Positions 27,808 to 35,878 of a DNA stretch of 64,000 bases are shown one piece after another. Source of the stretch: Serratia entomophila. Lineage in GTDB: Bacteria > Pseudomonadota > Gammaproteobacteria > Enterobacterales > Enterobacteriaceae. Numbering within the stretch: the stretch's first letter is position 1; each line of letters opens with the position of its first letter. The position numbers and the translations under genes were made by a program. The notes below the pieces were generated by a model. It did no database searches. It was given only the letters and a program-made list of their open reading frames with translations, and was not told the DNA's origin. Location of the stretch: assembly GCF_021462285.1 (NCBI RefSeq), contig NZ_CP082787.1:1984001-2048000 (forward strand), in the 5' to 3' direction.

Positions 27808-28404
27808 ATGACACAGTTATCGTTTATTAAAACCCGTCATGACACACTGACTCCGGCCACTGCCGAAGTTAGGGATTTTCTACATAACAAGGTTAAGATC
27901 GGCGCAGTGCTATCAGCCGATTTTAAACGCGTACGCAATCCCAGATTCCACCGCAAATACTTTTCACTTTTGAATCTTGGTTTCGAATATTGGACGCCTA
28001 CCGGCGGCACAATATCCCCTGAAGAGAAAAGCCTTATCCGTGGTTATGTCCGCCATCTTGCTGAGTTTGCCGGTCATGGCGAGACGTTGAATAGTTTGGC
28101 AAAAGGCTACCTGCGAAAAGTAGCAGCCCAGCGGGCTGATCGTGTGACGTTGCTCAAATCGTTCGATGCATTTCGTCGGTGGGCAACGATAGAGGCGGGG
28201 TACTACACCGAGCAGGTCATGCCGAACGGGGTGATCGTCAGAGAACCCACTTCAATATCTTTTGCCAGTATGGACGATACCGAGTTCGCCGAGCTGTATA
28301 AGCAGACACTCAATGTCCTGTGGCAATTCATCCTTAATAAAACTTTCACATCACCGACTGCTGCTGAAAATGCTGCTTCTCAGTTAATGGAGTATGCGGC
28401 ATGA
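27808..28404 (+). CDS. DUF1367-type phage protein
   Basis: A 198-residue protein with the features of the DUF1367 family found before ybcO-like and antiterminator genes in lambdoid phages: SADFKRVRNPRFHRKYFSLL near residue 40 and FDAFRRWATIEAGYY near residue 120. It may act in recombination (NinB-like position), but no activity is established. Overlaps the next start by 4 bp. Confidence 0.7.
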   Translation: MTQLSFIKTRHDTLTPATAEVRDFLHNKVKIGAVLSADFKRVRNPRFHRKYFSLLNLGFEYWTPTGGTISPEEKSLIRGYVRHLAEFAGHGETLNSLAKGYLRKVAAQRADRVTLLKSFDAFRRWATIEAGYYTEQVMPNGVIVREPTSISFASMDDTEFAELYKQTLNVLWQFILNKTFTSPTAAENAASQLMEYAA

Positions 28405-28685
28405 GCAAATTAACTCAAGAGGCTAAGGGCCGAGATTGCCAAGTTCGTCTCCCCGGTATTTGTAATTTCAACCCAGAAACCACAGTACTTGCACATTTCA
28501 AAATACCTGGCACATGTGGCACTGCTATTAAACCACCAGATTCGCAAGGCGCATGGGCTTGCAATGCATGCCACGATGAAATCGATCGCCGTACACGCCA
28601 TATTGATAAGGAAACCGTTCGCTTGTGCCATGCAGAAGGCGTAATGCGCACACAATATATTTTGATCTCCGAGGGAAAATTATGA
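28401..28685 (+). CDS. YbcO-like nuclease (DUF1364)
   Basis: A 94-residue protein aligning closely with E. coli DLP12 YbcO: GRDCQVRLPGICN, TVLAHFKIPG, KPPDSQGAWACNACHDEIDRRT. The Cys and His residues form an HNH/zinc nuclease fold seen in the YbcO structure. It overlaps both neighbours by 4 bp (ATGA), a tightly coupled nin-type cluster. Confidence 0.88.
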   Translation: MSKLTQEAKGRDCQVRLPGICNFNPETTVLAHFKIPGTCGTAIKPPDSQGAWACNACHDEIDRRTRHIDKETVRLCHAEGVMRTQYILISEGKL

Positions 28686-29332
28686 GGCTCAAATACGCTC
28701 TGACCATCGCAGATCCGAAATCAGCGCAGATTGTTGCATATCAGGCCCGGTCAACAGGAGACAGTCATCTAACTAAAATCGACGTGTTGACTGCATTGGG
28801 AATGACTCAAGCACGACATCGGGGTGGGTTATGTTTACTTTATGCCAAATATACTAAAGATGCCGGTGCGGGGAAAACAGCGTTAATGGAGCTAACAAAA
28901 TATGCACAATCGCAGGCCCGAAAATATGTGGGTAAAATTTCCGGTAGGCGCGGTGGTGTTGTCGTTAGGACATTAGCCATGTTGGCATTGGAGGAGTATT
29001 GCCGGACTGCTGATACCCCCGGCGCGAAATGCCGATGCGGTGGTAGTGGGGAAGTTTGCGATCGGAAAGAAACCGAGCGTACAGGCAGGCTGGTGATCAT
29101 ACCCTGCAAAAAATGCCATGGCACTGGGCTGAAACCTATATCCCAAACTCGCGCACATCATTCCATCGTTGCTTTGGTTCCTGGTGTGTCGAGGGCCACG
29201 TGGTATCGAGTCTGGTCACGCTATTACGAAGCACTATTGGCGTGGTGTTATTCCCAAGAGTCGATCGCAGAGGCTGAATATCAGCGGATCACCGGCCTGT
29301 CTGAATTAAATAAAGAAACCATTGCAAAATGA
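28682..29332 (+). CDS. Phage late antitermination protein Q
   Basis: This 216-residue protein belongs to the zinc-finger Q class (phage 82/21-like 'antiterm' family). Two CxC/CxxC pairs, CRCGGSGEVC and CKKCHGTG, form a DnaJ-like zinc site, and a helix-turn-helix-like region follows (VPGVSRATWYRVW). It would let RNA polymerase read through the terminator at 29398 into the tRNA and lysis genes. The ATG at 28682 is chosen over the upstream start of the long frame. Confidence 0.85.
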   Translation: MRLKYALTIADPKSAQIVAYQARSTGDSHLTKIDVLTALGMTQARHRGGLCLLYAKYTKDAGAGKTALMELTKYAQSQARKYVGKISGRRGGVVVRTLAMLALEEYCRTADTPGAKCRCGGSGEVCDRKETERTGRLVIIPCKKCHGTGLKPISQTRAHHSIVALVPGVSRATWYRVWSRYYEALLAWCYSQESIAEAEYQRITGLSELNKETIAK

Positions 29333-29397
29333 GAAAATTTGCCCTAAATTGACACCCATAGTGGGAGATTAATACTCTCGACACTGAAATGTTCATT

Positions 29398-29423
29398 AAA
29401 CCCGCAGATTAGCGGGTTTTTTT
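29398..29423 (+). terminator. Terminator downstream of Q
   Basis: The stem AAACCCGC / GCGGGTTT plus seven T. Probably the early stop (tR'-like) of the late transcript that Q overrides. Confidence 0.82.
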
Positions 29424-29493
29424 ATGGGCATTTGTAAAGATAGGCATTATTCATTGTGTGGTTTTATGTTGCTGTTTTAGAATCCGGCACCTT

Positions 29494-29570
29494 GGCCCTT
29501 TAGCTCAGTTGGTTAGAGCAATCGACTCATAATCGACAGGTCACTGGTTCAAGTCCAGTAAGGGCCACCA
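29494..29570 (+). tRNA. Phage tRNA with anticodon CAT (Met or Ile2)
   Basis: A 77-nt cloverleaf with acceptor GGCCCTT / AAGGGCC, a normal D-arm, anticodon loop CTCATAA with CAT at 29528-29530, T-arm CTGGTTCAAGTCCAG and encoded CCA. Similar Q-distal tRNAs in Stx phages (ileZ) decode AUA after lysidine modification, so tRNA-Ile2 is as likely as tRNA-Met. Confidence 0.88.
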
Positions 29571-29571
29571 A

Positions 29572-29646
29572 CCGCCATTAGCTCAGCAGGAAGAGCAACG
29601 ACCATTAAGTTGTAGGTACGGGGTTCGAGACCTCGATGGCGGACCA
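29572..29646 (+). tRNA. Phage tRNA-like gene, isotype undetermined (abnormal anticodon loop)
   Basis: A 75-nt sequence with a perfect 7-bp acceptor stem (CCGCCAT / ATGGCGG), D-arm, T-arm and CCA end. The anticodon arm can only be drawn as ACGAC / GTTGT with a six-base loop CATTAA, or with other unusual loops, so the anticodon cannot be read with confidence. It may be a decayed tRNA or a special decoder. Confidence 0.65.
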
Positions 29647-29648
29647 AT

Positions 29649-29723
<75 letters not shown>

Positions 29724-29888
29724 GAAAAAGCTTTTCAGCCTGCGAAGATGGGATTACCCGGAGTGGCTGGAAAGCGCATCAGAAGGGCGCATTTAGTTTT
29801 GATACGCACTATCGAACCCTTTGGTGGGGAGCTTCTAAGTGCGTCCCTCGATGTGAAGTGACTGCTGGGAAAGACCGGCACCCAATCC

Positions 29889-29916
29889 AAGCCCTGGCAT
29901 CCGCCGGGGCTTTTTA
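29889..29916 (+). terminator. Terminator before the holin gene
   Basis: The stem AAGCCCTGG / CCGGGGCTT with five T, 25 bp before the holin start. Ends the tRNA transcript unless Q-modified polymerase reads through. Confidence 0.75.
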
Positions 29917-29940
29917 CTTTCTGATACCCGGAGTCGGGCA

Positions 29941-30297
29941 ATGAATAACCAACACCTACCGCCGGGATTCCTGGAGGCTACTTTGCTGTGGATGAAAACT
30001 AATGCACCCGCACTTTATGGTTCATTCGCGGCATTCGGCATGGCGACTTTGCTGACATTACGTGATGGCAAATCGTGGCTAGATGCATTTTATGCCGGTG
30101 CTATTTGTCTGCTGATTTCCCTTGGCGTAATCAATTCCTTGGAGCTTTTCGGGATGAGTCAAGACAACGCGCTGCTAATTGGAATCGCGATCGGCGGGAT
30201 CGGCGTGGAACGCTGCCTGGCAATTCTCCGCGCTTTCTCAAGCATGAAAACCAATATTCCGATGGACGAAAAGGATAAATCGAAAAATGACCATTAA
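29941..30297 (+). CDS. Phage holin (lambda holin 3 family)
   Basis: A 118-residue protein with three likely transmembrane helices (about 22-40, 50-68, 76-95) and a charged C-terminal tail ending in Lys/Asp/His. The N-terminal WMKTNAPALYGSF and the central FYAGAICLLISLGV match the phage holin 3 class. It forms inner-membrane lesions for endolysin release. Overlaps the endolysin gene by 11 bp. Confidence 0.85.
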   Translation: MNNQHLPPGFLEATLLWMKTNAPALYGSFAAFGMATLLTLRDGKSWLDAFYAGAICLLISLGVINSLELFGMSQDNALLIGIAIGGIGVERCLAILRAFSSMKTNIPMDEKDKSKNDH

Positions 30298-30679
30298 TTT
30301 TCGTTTTAGTAAGCGCAGTGAGGGAAATCTTGAAGGGGTTAATCCTGCGCTAGTGGCCGTTGTGCGTCGATCGCTCGAGCTATCTCCCATTGACTTCGGT
30401 ATTACGGAAGGACTCCGGAGTCGTGAGCGACAAAAACAAATGGTTGCTGCAGGTGCTAGCCAAACGATGAACAGTCGCCACCTGACCGGCCATGCGGTAG
30501 ACGTGGTGGTATATCTCGGCAGCAATATCAGTTGGGAATGGAAATATTACGAGCAGATCGCTGCTGCATTTAAACAAGCTGGCAAAGAACTGGGGACGGC
30601 GATCGAGTGGGGTGGCGATTGGAAAACCCTGAAAGATGGTCCGCACTTCCAGCTTACCTTCAGAGATTACCCAGCATGA
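30287..30679 (+). CDS. Endolysin, M15-family L-alanyl-D-glutamate peptidase
   Basis: A 130-residue zinc peptidase of the VanY/M15 group. The metal motif SRHLTGHAVD (His and Asp ligands) and the second His in DGPHFQL are both intact, with the catalytic Glu in IEWGGDW. It cleaves peptidoglycan cross-bridging peptides. No signal sequence, so it depends on the holin. Its stop codon overlaps the next ATG. Confidence 0.9.
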   Translation: MTINFRFSKRSEGNLEGVNPALVAVVRRSLELSPIDFGITEGLRSRERQKQMVAAGASQTMNSRHLTGHAVDVVVYLGSNISWEWKYYEQIAAAFKQAGKELGTAIEWGGDWKTLKDGPHFQLTFRDYPA

Positions 30680-30753
30680 GTGGTTGGCTGAACAGGCTGG
30701 CGCAGGGAGGATTGCTGCTGCTGTTAGTGGTAGCAATTTGCCTCGGCGGTTAA
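30676..30753 (+). pseudogene. Truncated lysis-accessory (spanin-like) gene
   Basis: A 25-codon ORF coupled by ATGA to the endolysin gene: MSGWLNRLAQGG followed by one strongly hydrophobic helix, then a stop. It is the expected position and N-terminus of an inner-membrane spanin (Rz), but the long coiled-coil part is missing. The next bases belong to a Mom-like remnant, so a deletion removed the rest. Confidence 0.55.
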
Positions 30754-30754
30754 C

Positions 30755-31203
30755 CATATTGGTCAGCCCTACAGCCTGCAGCAGGATCAGGTTTGCGAAT
30801 TAACCCGGGTGGCACTGCGCGATCATGTGTCGCCGGTCAGCCAGATATTGGCGAAGGCGATAAAATTCTTATCCGCTGTTTGCCCTGGGCTGCGTCTGAT
30901 TGTTTCATACGCTGACAAAGACCAGAATCACCATGGTGGGATATACCAGGCGACAAACTGGATCTACGAAGGATTGTTCGGTGAGGTACGTTGGGCGCCT
31001 TCATCATTAAAGGGAAAAAGGTTCATCCCCGAAGTGTTGCTGCTAAGGGTGTGAAGCAAAGCATTGAAGCTGTTCGGCAGTATATGGATCCCAATGCACA
31101 AGAATTCAAAACGTCAGGAAAACACAAATACCTGATGCCCCTCGACAAGAAAATGCAAAAAATCCTTATCCCTCGCCATAAGCCCTATCCAAAAAGGACG
31201 TAA
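30755..31203 (+). pseudogene. Broken Mom-like DNA-modification gene
   Basis: In one frame (30755-about 31010) the translation reads VCELTRVALRDH, then LIVSYADKDQNHHGGIYQATNW, the core of the Mom/acetyltransferase-like family that modifies phage adenines against restriction. From about 31000 the match continues in another frame: IIKGKKVHPRSV, then KHKYLMPLDKKM and KPYPKR, the usual C-terminus. The N-terminal third is absent and the frame is shifted once, so this gene is dead. Confidence 0.62.
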
Positions 31204-31205
31204 CC

Positions 31206-31463
31206 ATGGATAAGCCGACGCTCGACAAAATCGAAGCATTGGCAGGGCGTGGATTGACGGAGCAGCAGATCGCCGATGCATTGGGGATCGACATTGAAAA
31301 AATACGCAGGGATAAAACAGAAATTTCGGCCTACCGTTCGGCAATTCGCCGTGGTAAGGCAAAAGGGATTGCTGACTTATCGAATGCGCTTTTTATCAAA
31401 GCCAAGAAAGGCGACACGCGAGCCATGATTTTCTTGCTGGAGCATCTAAAACCGAAAGCGTGA
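31206..31463 (+). CDS. Small helix-turn-helix phage protein before terminase
   Basis: An 85-residue protein with an N-terminal helix-turn-helix (LTEQQIADALGIDIEKIRRD) and a C-terminal helical segment (KGDTRAMIFLLEHLKP) typical of terminase-small-like proteins acting on DNA. It starts 3 bp after the Mom-like remnant and ends 8 bp before the larger terminase small subunit. Confidence 0.68.
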   Translation: MDKPTLDKIEALAGRGLTEQQIADALGIDIEKIRRDKTEISAYRSAIRRGKAKGIADLSNALFIKAKKGDTRAMIFLLEHLKPKA

Positions 31464-31470
31464 AAAAATT

Positions 31471-32466
31471 ATGAGTAAACCGGATTGGGCGGCAATTGCG
31501 CGAGAATACCGTGCCGGCCAGTTGTCGATCCGGGCGCTGGCTGAAAAGTATGGAATAAGTGATACAGCCATTCGCAAAAAGGCTAAAGCAGATAATTGGC
31601 CTAAGCCTGACAAAGTTCGCAAAGACGGTTCGCAAAAAGGGAGTGCGAACCTGCGAACCAACACGCTAAAAAAAACACAGCATAAAATTGAATCCCAATT
31701 GCCTGAGCAATCTGAACCAGAGAGTGAATTTCAGTTCAATCCATCAGACTACGGGCTTTCAGAGCAGCAGGCGTTATTCGTTCACTGGTTTCTGATTAAA
31801 AAAAACCGTGTCGATGCATACCGACAAGCTGGGTACAAATGCCAGGGCAGTAGCGTCTATCCAGCTGCCAGTCAGGTATATCGAAATATTAATGTCCAAC
31901 GGGCAATTCGGGACGGTTTGGAACGCCAACAAAAACGATATGGGGCTGAGCTGGATGAAATAGTTCACCAACTGGTTTCTATATCTCGGGCGGATCCGAA
32001 TGACCTCGTTCAATTTCGGCGGGTTAATTGCCGTTATTGCTGGGGTGAAAACCACCTTTATCAGTGGCGAGACATAGGTGAGTTCGATAAGGCTGCGGAG
32101 AAAGCATCCAGTGACGGGAAACCTGAACCGGAATATGGAGGCTTGGGATTTGTTGAAAATCTCGATCCTAACCCTGACTGTCCGATTTGTTGTGGAGAGG
32201 GTGAGGGCCACACATTCATTTCTGATACGCGAAATCATGTCGGCAGTGATGCTCGCTGGCTCTACGCCGGTATAAAACAGACCCAACACGGAATTCAGGT
32301 AATGACAGCAGATCAGGATGCTGCCCGGCGAAACCTGATCCAATTGCTTACTGCTCAACGTGCTGGCGGATCACCGGGTGACCGGCCACCTGCCAATAGC
32401 TATACATCCGATGATTACCGTGCTGCCGCTTCGTCACTCGACGATGAATTTGGGGATCTGGACTAA
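31471..32466 (+). CDS. Terminase small subunit
   Basis: This 331-residue protein has a DNA-binding N-terminus (SIRALAEKYGISDTAIRKKAK) and a second terminase-2-like domain after residue 90 (FVHWFLIKKNRVDAYRQAGY). A zinc-ribbon-like section follows (CRYCWGE and CPICCGEGEG). It would recognise the packaging site. ATGA overlap with the large subunit gene. Apparently complete, though its partner is truncated. Confidence 0.82.
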   Translation: MSKPDWAAIAREYRAGQLSIRALAEKYGISDTAIRKKAKADNWPKPDKVRKDGSQKGSANLRTNTLKKTQHKIESQLPEQSEPESEFQFNPSDYGLSEQQALFVHWFLIKKNRVDAYRQAGYKCQGSSVYPAASQVYRNINVQRAIRDGLERQQKRYGAELDEIVHQLVSISRADPNDLVQFRRVNCRYCWGENHLYQWRDIGEFDKAAEKASSDGKPEPEYGGLGFVENLDPNPDCPICCGEGEGHTFISDTRNHVGSDARWLYAGIKQTQHGIQVMTADQDAARRNLIQLLTAQRAGGSPGDRPPANSYTSDDYRAAASSLDDEFGDLD

Positions 32467-33623
32467 TGAGAATACTCGAATGGGAGGATCTCGATTTTCC
32501 TGCGCGGGTAGCCTTGAAAGCAAAATCCGAAAAAAGCTTCCTCAATTTTACCCGGTTGCAGTTCGAGCTGCAGAGCGGCCAGCGCATGATGGTCAACTGG
32601 CACCATCGCCTGATGGCCTCGAAAATCGACGAACTGATAAAAGGTGAACTACGGCCGCGCAATCTGATCGTCAACATTCCACCTGGTGGCACAAAAACGG
32701 AGTTCTTCTCGATACACCTGCCTGCCTACGTGAATATGTTGGTGCAGACCGAGAAGTTACGCCGATTCCGTAATCTGAATATTTCTTTTGCCGATACGCT
32801 GGTAAAGCGAAATTCTCGTCGTACTCGCGATCTGATCCTGAGTCGGGAATATCAAGAATTCTGGCCGTGCAGCTTTGGCGTCAACCAAGCGGAAGAATGG
32901 GAAATTGTTGATCCGCGTGGCCGTTCGATCGGGCAAACCGTCTCACGCTCCAGTGGCGGACAGATCACCGGTGGTCGTGGTGGTTACGCTGGGCCTGATT
33001 TCTCTGGTTTCGTCTGTCTGGATGATTACAACAAACCCGACGACATGTTTTCGGCCTCTCGCCGGGATGCCGCTAATCGCCTGCTGGTGAACACCATTCG
33101 TTCACGTCGTGGTGATAAGTCAAAAGACCACCCGACACCGTTCGTCAGCATCCAGCAGCGTCTGCACATGAAAGACGCCACCGGTTTTATGCTGGCCGGC
33201 GGCATGGGCATAGATTTTCACCACGTCGCTATCCCGGCATTGGTCAGTGAAGAATTTATCGAGTCACTGGCTGAACCTTGGCGTTCGATGTGCTGGAAAC
33301 AGGTAAAAAACACCGAAAGCGTGGTAGTGAACGGTGTCCGGTATTGGTCTTACTGGCCGGAAAACGAGTATATCGGCGACCTGCTGAAATTGTGGGAAAG
33401 CGATGAATACACGTTTTGGAGCCAGTATATGCAGCGTCCGCGTGCGCTGACCGGTGGCCTGATTGATACAGCCTGGTTCCCGCGTTACGAAACATTGCCG
33501 TTACTGACTCACCGCGCCGTTTACGTGGATATGATGCGATGCAGGGGTTTTACGATATGCAGAATACACCGCCGGCCATTGCCGGTCGTAGTGGTGGTTC
33601 TGGGCCGGTACCCAACAAGGTGA
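32466..33623 (+). pseudogene. Large terminase subunit, C-terminally deleted
   Basis: The first about 355 codons encode the packaging ATPase half: NLIVNIPPGGTKTEF is the Walker A region (the usual Lys-Ser/Thr pair reads TKTE), CLDDYNKP the Walker B region. The match stops at about 33530 (HRAVYVDM), where the frame enters baseplate DNA and runs on with unrelated residues to 33623. The C-terminal nuclease domain, about 100-150 residues, is missing, so it cannot package DNA. Confidence 0.8.
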
Positions 33624-34009
33624 CGCTAAACACCTTTACCCCGAAAGGCCAGCCGTTCACGGCGACCTTCTTCCGGCCAGACTACGTTTCTATTTTTGTA
33701 CGAGTTGAAATATCCACCAGCACGTTGACTGATGACGATAAACCGAAAATTAAAGAAGCGATCGTGGACTACACCCTGTTGGGTTTTGATGAAACAGCAG
33801 GGTTCGCCAAGCTGGGGTTTCGTATTGGTGAGCGCTTGGCTGCTGGTCGGCTATATACCCCGGTGAACTATTTCGTGGCGGGGCATGATTATGTGTCGAA
33901 TATTCTGATTGGCACAGAGGCTGGCAGCGTGGATAAAGGTGTTATTGCTGTGGCATTCAATCAGCTCGGGGTCTTTGACGTCGGAAACATCGAGGTGATT
34001 TATGTTTGA
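33539..34009 (+). pseudogene. C-terminal fragment of a baseplate J-like protein
   Basis: About 156 codons read like the end of a contractile-tail baseplate assembly protein (GP47/J-like): KVTLNTFTPKGQPFTATF, then FVRVEISTSTLTDDDKPKIKEAI, then AAGRLYTPVNYFVAGHDYV. A full protein is about 350-400 residues; the N-terminal part went with the deletion that fused it to terminase. Shows that the parent phage was a myovirus. Confidence 0.7.
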
Positions 34010-34160
34010 CCATAAAGCCAAGGTGCTGTCTCGGGTATATTGGCAATATAAGAACGCCCCAAAGCTGTTGCAGTGGCTGCTGATCCTGCCCGATATCTGC
34101 TGGAGAGGGAACGGCGACTATCAGTGTTACCGGGGATGTTTCAGGGAAAAGTGCCAGTAG
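34002..34160 (+). pseudogene. N-terminal fragment of a DUF2612 tail protein
   Basis: A 52-codon ORF overlapping the J fragment by ATG..TGA. It begins MFDHKAKVLSRVYWQYKNAP and continues LLQWLLILPDI, the start of the DUF2612 baseplate/tail-completion family. After about 34105 the frame changes to fibre DNA and stops. A full protein would be about 200 residues. Confidence 0.65.
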
Positions 34161-34593
34161 GGTTGTGAAGGTAGCTGCTGCCCCGGTAGAGTCGGACTTT
34201 TTGGCAATCAAAAATAACCTATCCGAGATCGCCGACGCAGGTGAAGCAGCACAAGCCGAATCACAGAAAAATCTTGGCTTGGGGAAACTGGCAACCAAGG
34301 ATGCGCTAACGGCGGAGGATACAGGTGCGGTGCCTGTGGCCGATAAAACATTACCCTCAGGCACCGACCTGAACGTTGTCACTGAGCCGGGAGAGTACTT
34401 CCAGAACGTGACCAGCAATGCCACGTTGGCGCTGAATTATCCTGAGGCGGTGGCTGGTGCATTAAAAGTGTATCGAACCGGGGTGGATGCTGGCGCTTGT
34501 CGCCAGGTGTATATGCCGTATAACTCGACTACTGAACACCGGCGTTATGCTTTCGGTGAGCCTCTGGTTTTCTCTGCATGGAAGGCATATTGA
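34111..34593 (+). pseudogene. C-terminal fragment of a tail fibre
   Basis: In a third frame the reading TATISVTGDVSGKSASRV leads into typical P2/lambda-like side-fibre repeats (KNLGLGKLATKDALT), then a fibre C-terminus ending SAWKAY. The N-terminal attachment part is absent. It is directly joined to the DUF2612 fragment by a deletion at about 34105. Confidence 0.65.
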
Positions 34594-34603
34594 TGTAATC
34601 GTC

Positions 34604-34637
34604 AGCACTTAATATTGAACGGTCATCATTAAGTGCT
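34604..34637. repeat. Inverted repeat upstream of the NdpA-like operon
   Basis: A 10-bp perfect inverted repeat (AGCACTTAAT / ATTAAGTGCT) with a 14-bp spacer between the fibre remnant and the cargo operon. There is no T-run after it, so it may be a weak terminator or an operator. Confidence 0.5.
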
Positions 34638-34792
34638 ATGATTTCATATTGTTATTATTTCACCAGTAACCATTAGGCGTGTGCTTCTTTATTTAATTGA
34701 CTTTCTCACCTAATGCTCTAATTATAAGCGTAATTGTGCGCCTGACAGGATGTCTTCTGGCGAATTACGCAGCAATATGGAGAATGGTGAGA

Positions 34793-35878
34793 ATGTCATT
34801 TAAATTAAAACATTGTGTAATACATGAATTAAAGAAAGAAGCAGGAAAGCAAAAGGTTGAAGTGGATTTGAAAGAGGTAGCGTTACCAAATAACGATGAG
34901 TCAGTAGTTAAACTAGTGCAATCATTATGTGAGCTAATAGGGAAGCGAGATAATCAGGCTGCGCGGGGAACTTTTGATGAAGACGATAAAATATATAAGG
35001 TTCCATCAGAGTTTCATCGGTATTATGAAAGTAAGTTAGAGGTGGAAAACTTTATAGCATTTACTAAGGTTTGCATGCACGAGTTATCAAAGCAAGCCAA
35101 AGATTCTTCCAGGGTTGCTGCGAGCGGAGGGGCAATAGTTTTCTCTCATTATCTTAGTAATAATTCGCATTATTTTCTTGTTACAATGATTAAACAGAAA
35201 GATGCATTGCGGTTAAATGCGGATTTAAAACCGGTTGGAACTGTTCAAATCGATTTATTAAAGATTCACCAAGCCGCAAGACTTAATTTTGATAGATATT
35301 ATAACTATCAAATTGCAGACGAACTCGATAAAACAAATTACCTTGCATTCGTGAGCCCAAAAATTAATCAGGATGCGTCTGGCTACTTTGTTGCAGCATT
35401 GGGCTGCACGGATAGCGTACCAACAGCTAGGGCTACTGATGCAGCATTATCAGGAGTTCGGGCGTTTTTTGAGGCTAGTAAAGAATTAGTAGCTTATAAA
35501 TCACCAGCATATGATGCAGTTTTGCATTATATGAAAGAAAAACCGAAGGGGGAACCAGCTAGGCTTACAGAAATTGAACACATAGTTAGAGGCGTTGTAC
35601 CAGCGAAATTCAATGCTTACTTGGACAATGTTGTTGATTTTTTAAATAGTGAAGAAATTGGTCTTCCTCATGAATTCGGTATAAATGAATCAGTACTTAA
35701 TCGTCGCTCTAGAGTTAGAACAAAAACTGATGGGTGGGAGCTGGTCTTTGAGCGAAGAGTTCTTGGTACAACAATCGGTTCTGGTATACAATATTTAAAA
35801 GGTGAAGGTAAGTTGATCATTTCTAATTTAGATGATGCTACTATAAAGAAAATAGAAAAGGCACTGGAGGAAAAATAA
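34793..35878 (+). CDS. NdpA/YejK-like nucleoid-associated protein (cargo operon, gene 1)
   Basis: This 361-residue protein resembles the 37-kDa nucleoid-associated family (PF04245) that includes E. coli YejK. The N-terminus (MSFKLKHCVIHEL), the GGAIVFSHY block near residue 120 and the DNINxxD-like KIHQAARLNFDRYY region correspond to YejK, and the C-terminal RRVLGTTIGSG, then YLKGEGKLII, to its beta-rich end. E. coli keeps a separate yejK, so this is a second, phage-borne copy with a partner. GGTGAG precedes the ATG. AT-rich DNA. It lies where temperate phages carry accessory (moron) genes, next to attR. Confidence 0.72.
   Translation: MSFKLKHCVIHELKKEAGKQKVEVDLKEVALPNNDESVVKLVQSLCELIGKRDNQAARGTFDEDDKIYKVPSEFHRYYESKLEVENFIAFTKVCMHELSKQAKDSSRVAASGGAIVFSHYLSNNSHYFLVTMIKQKDALRLNADLKPVGTVQIDLLKIHQAARLNFDRYYNYQIADELDKTNYLAFVSPKINQDASGYFVAALGCTDSVPTARATDAALSGVRAFFEASKELVAYKSPAYDAVLHYMKEKPKGEPARLTEIEHIVRGVVPAKFNAYLDNVVDFLNSEEIGLPHEFGINESVLNRRSRVRTKTDGWELVFERRVLGTTIGSGIQYLKGEGKLIISNLDDATIKKIEKALEEK

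Noticed and set aside
32466..33623. Calling the prophage a packaging-competent satellite because terminase genes are present
   Set aside because: The large subunit has lost its nuclease domain and no capsid-redirecting genes are visible.
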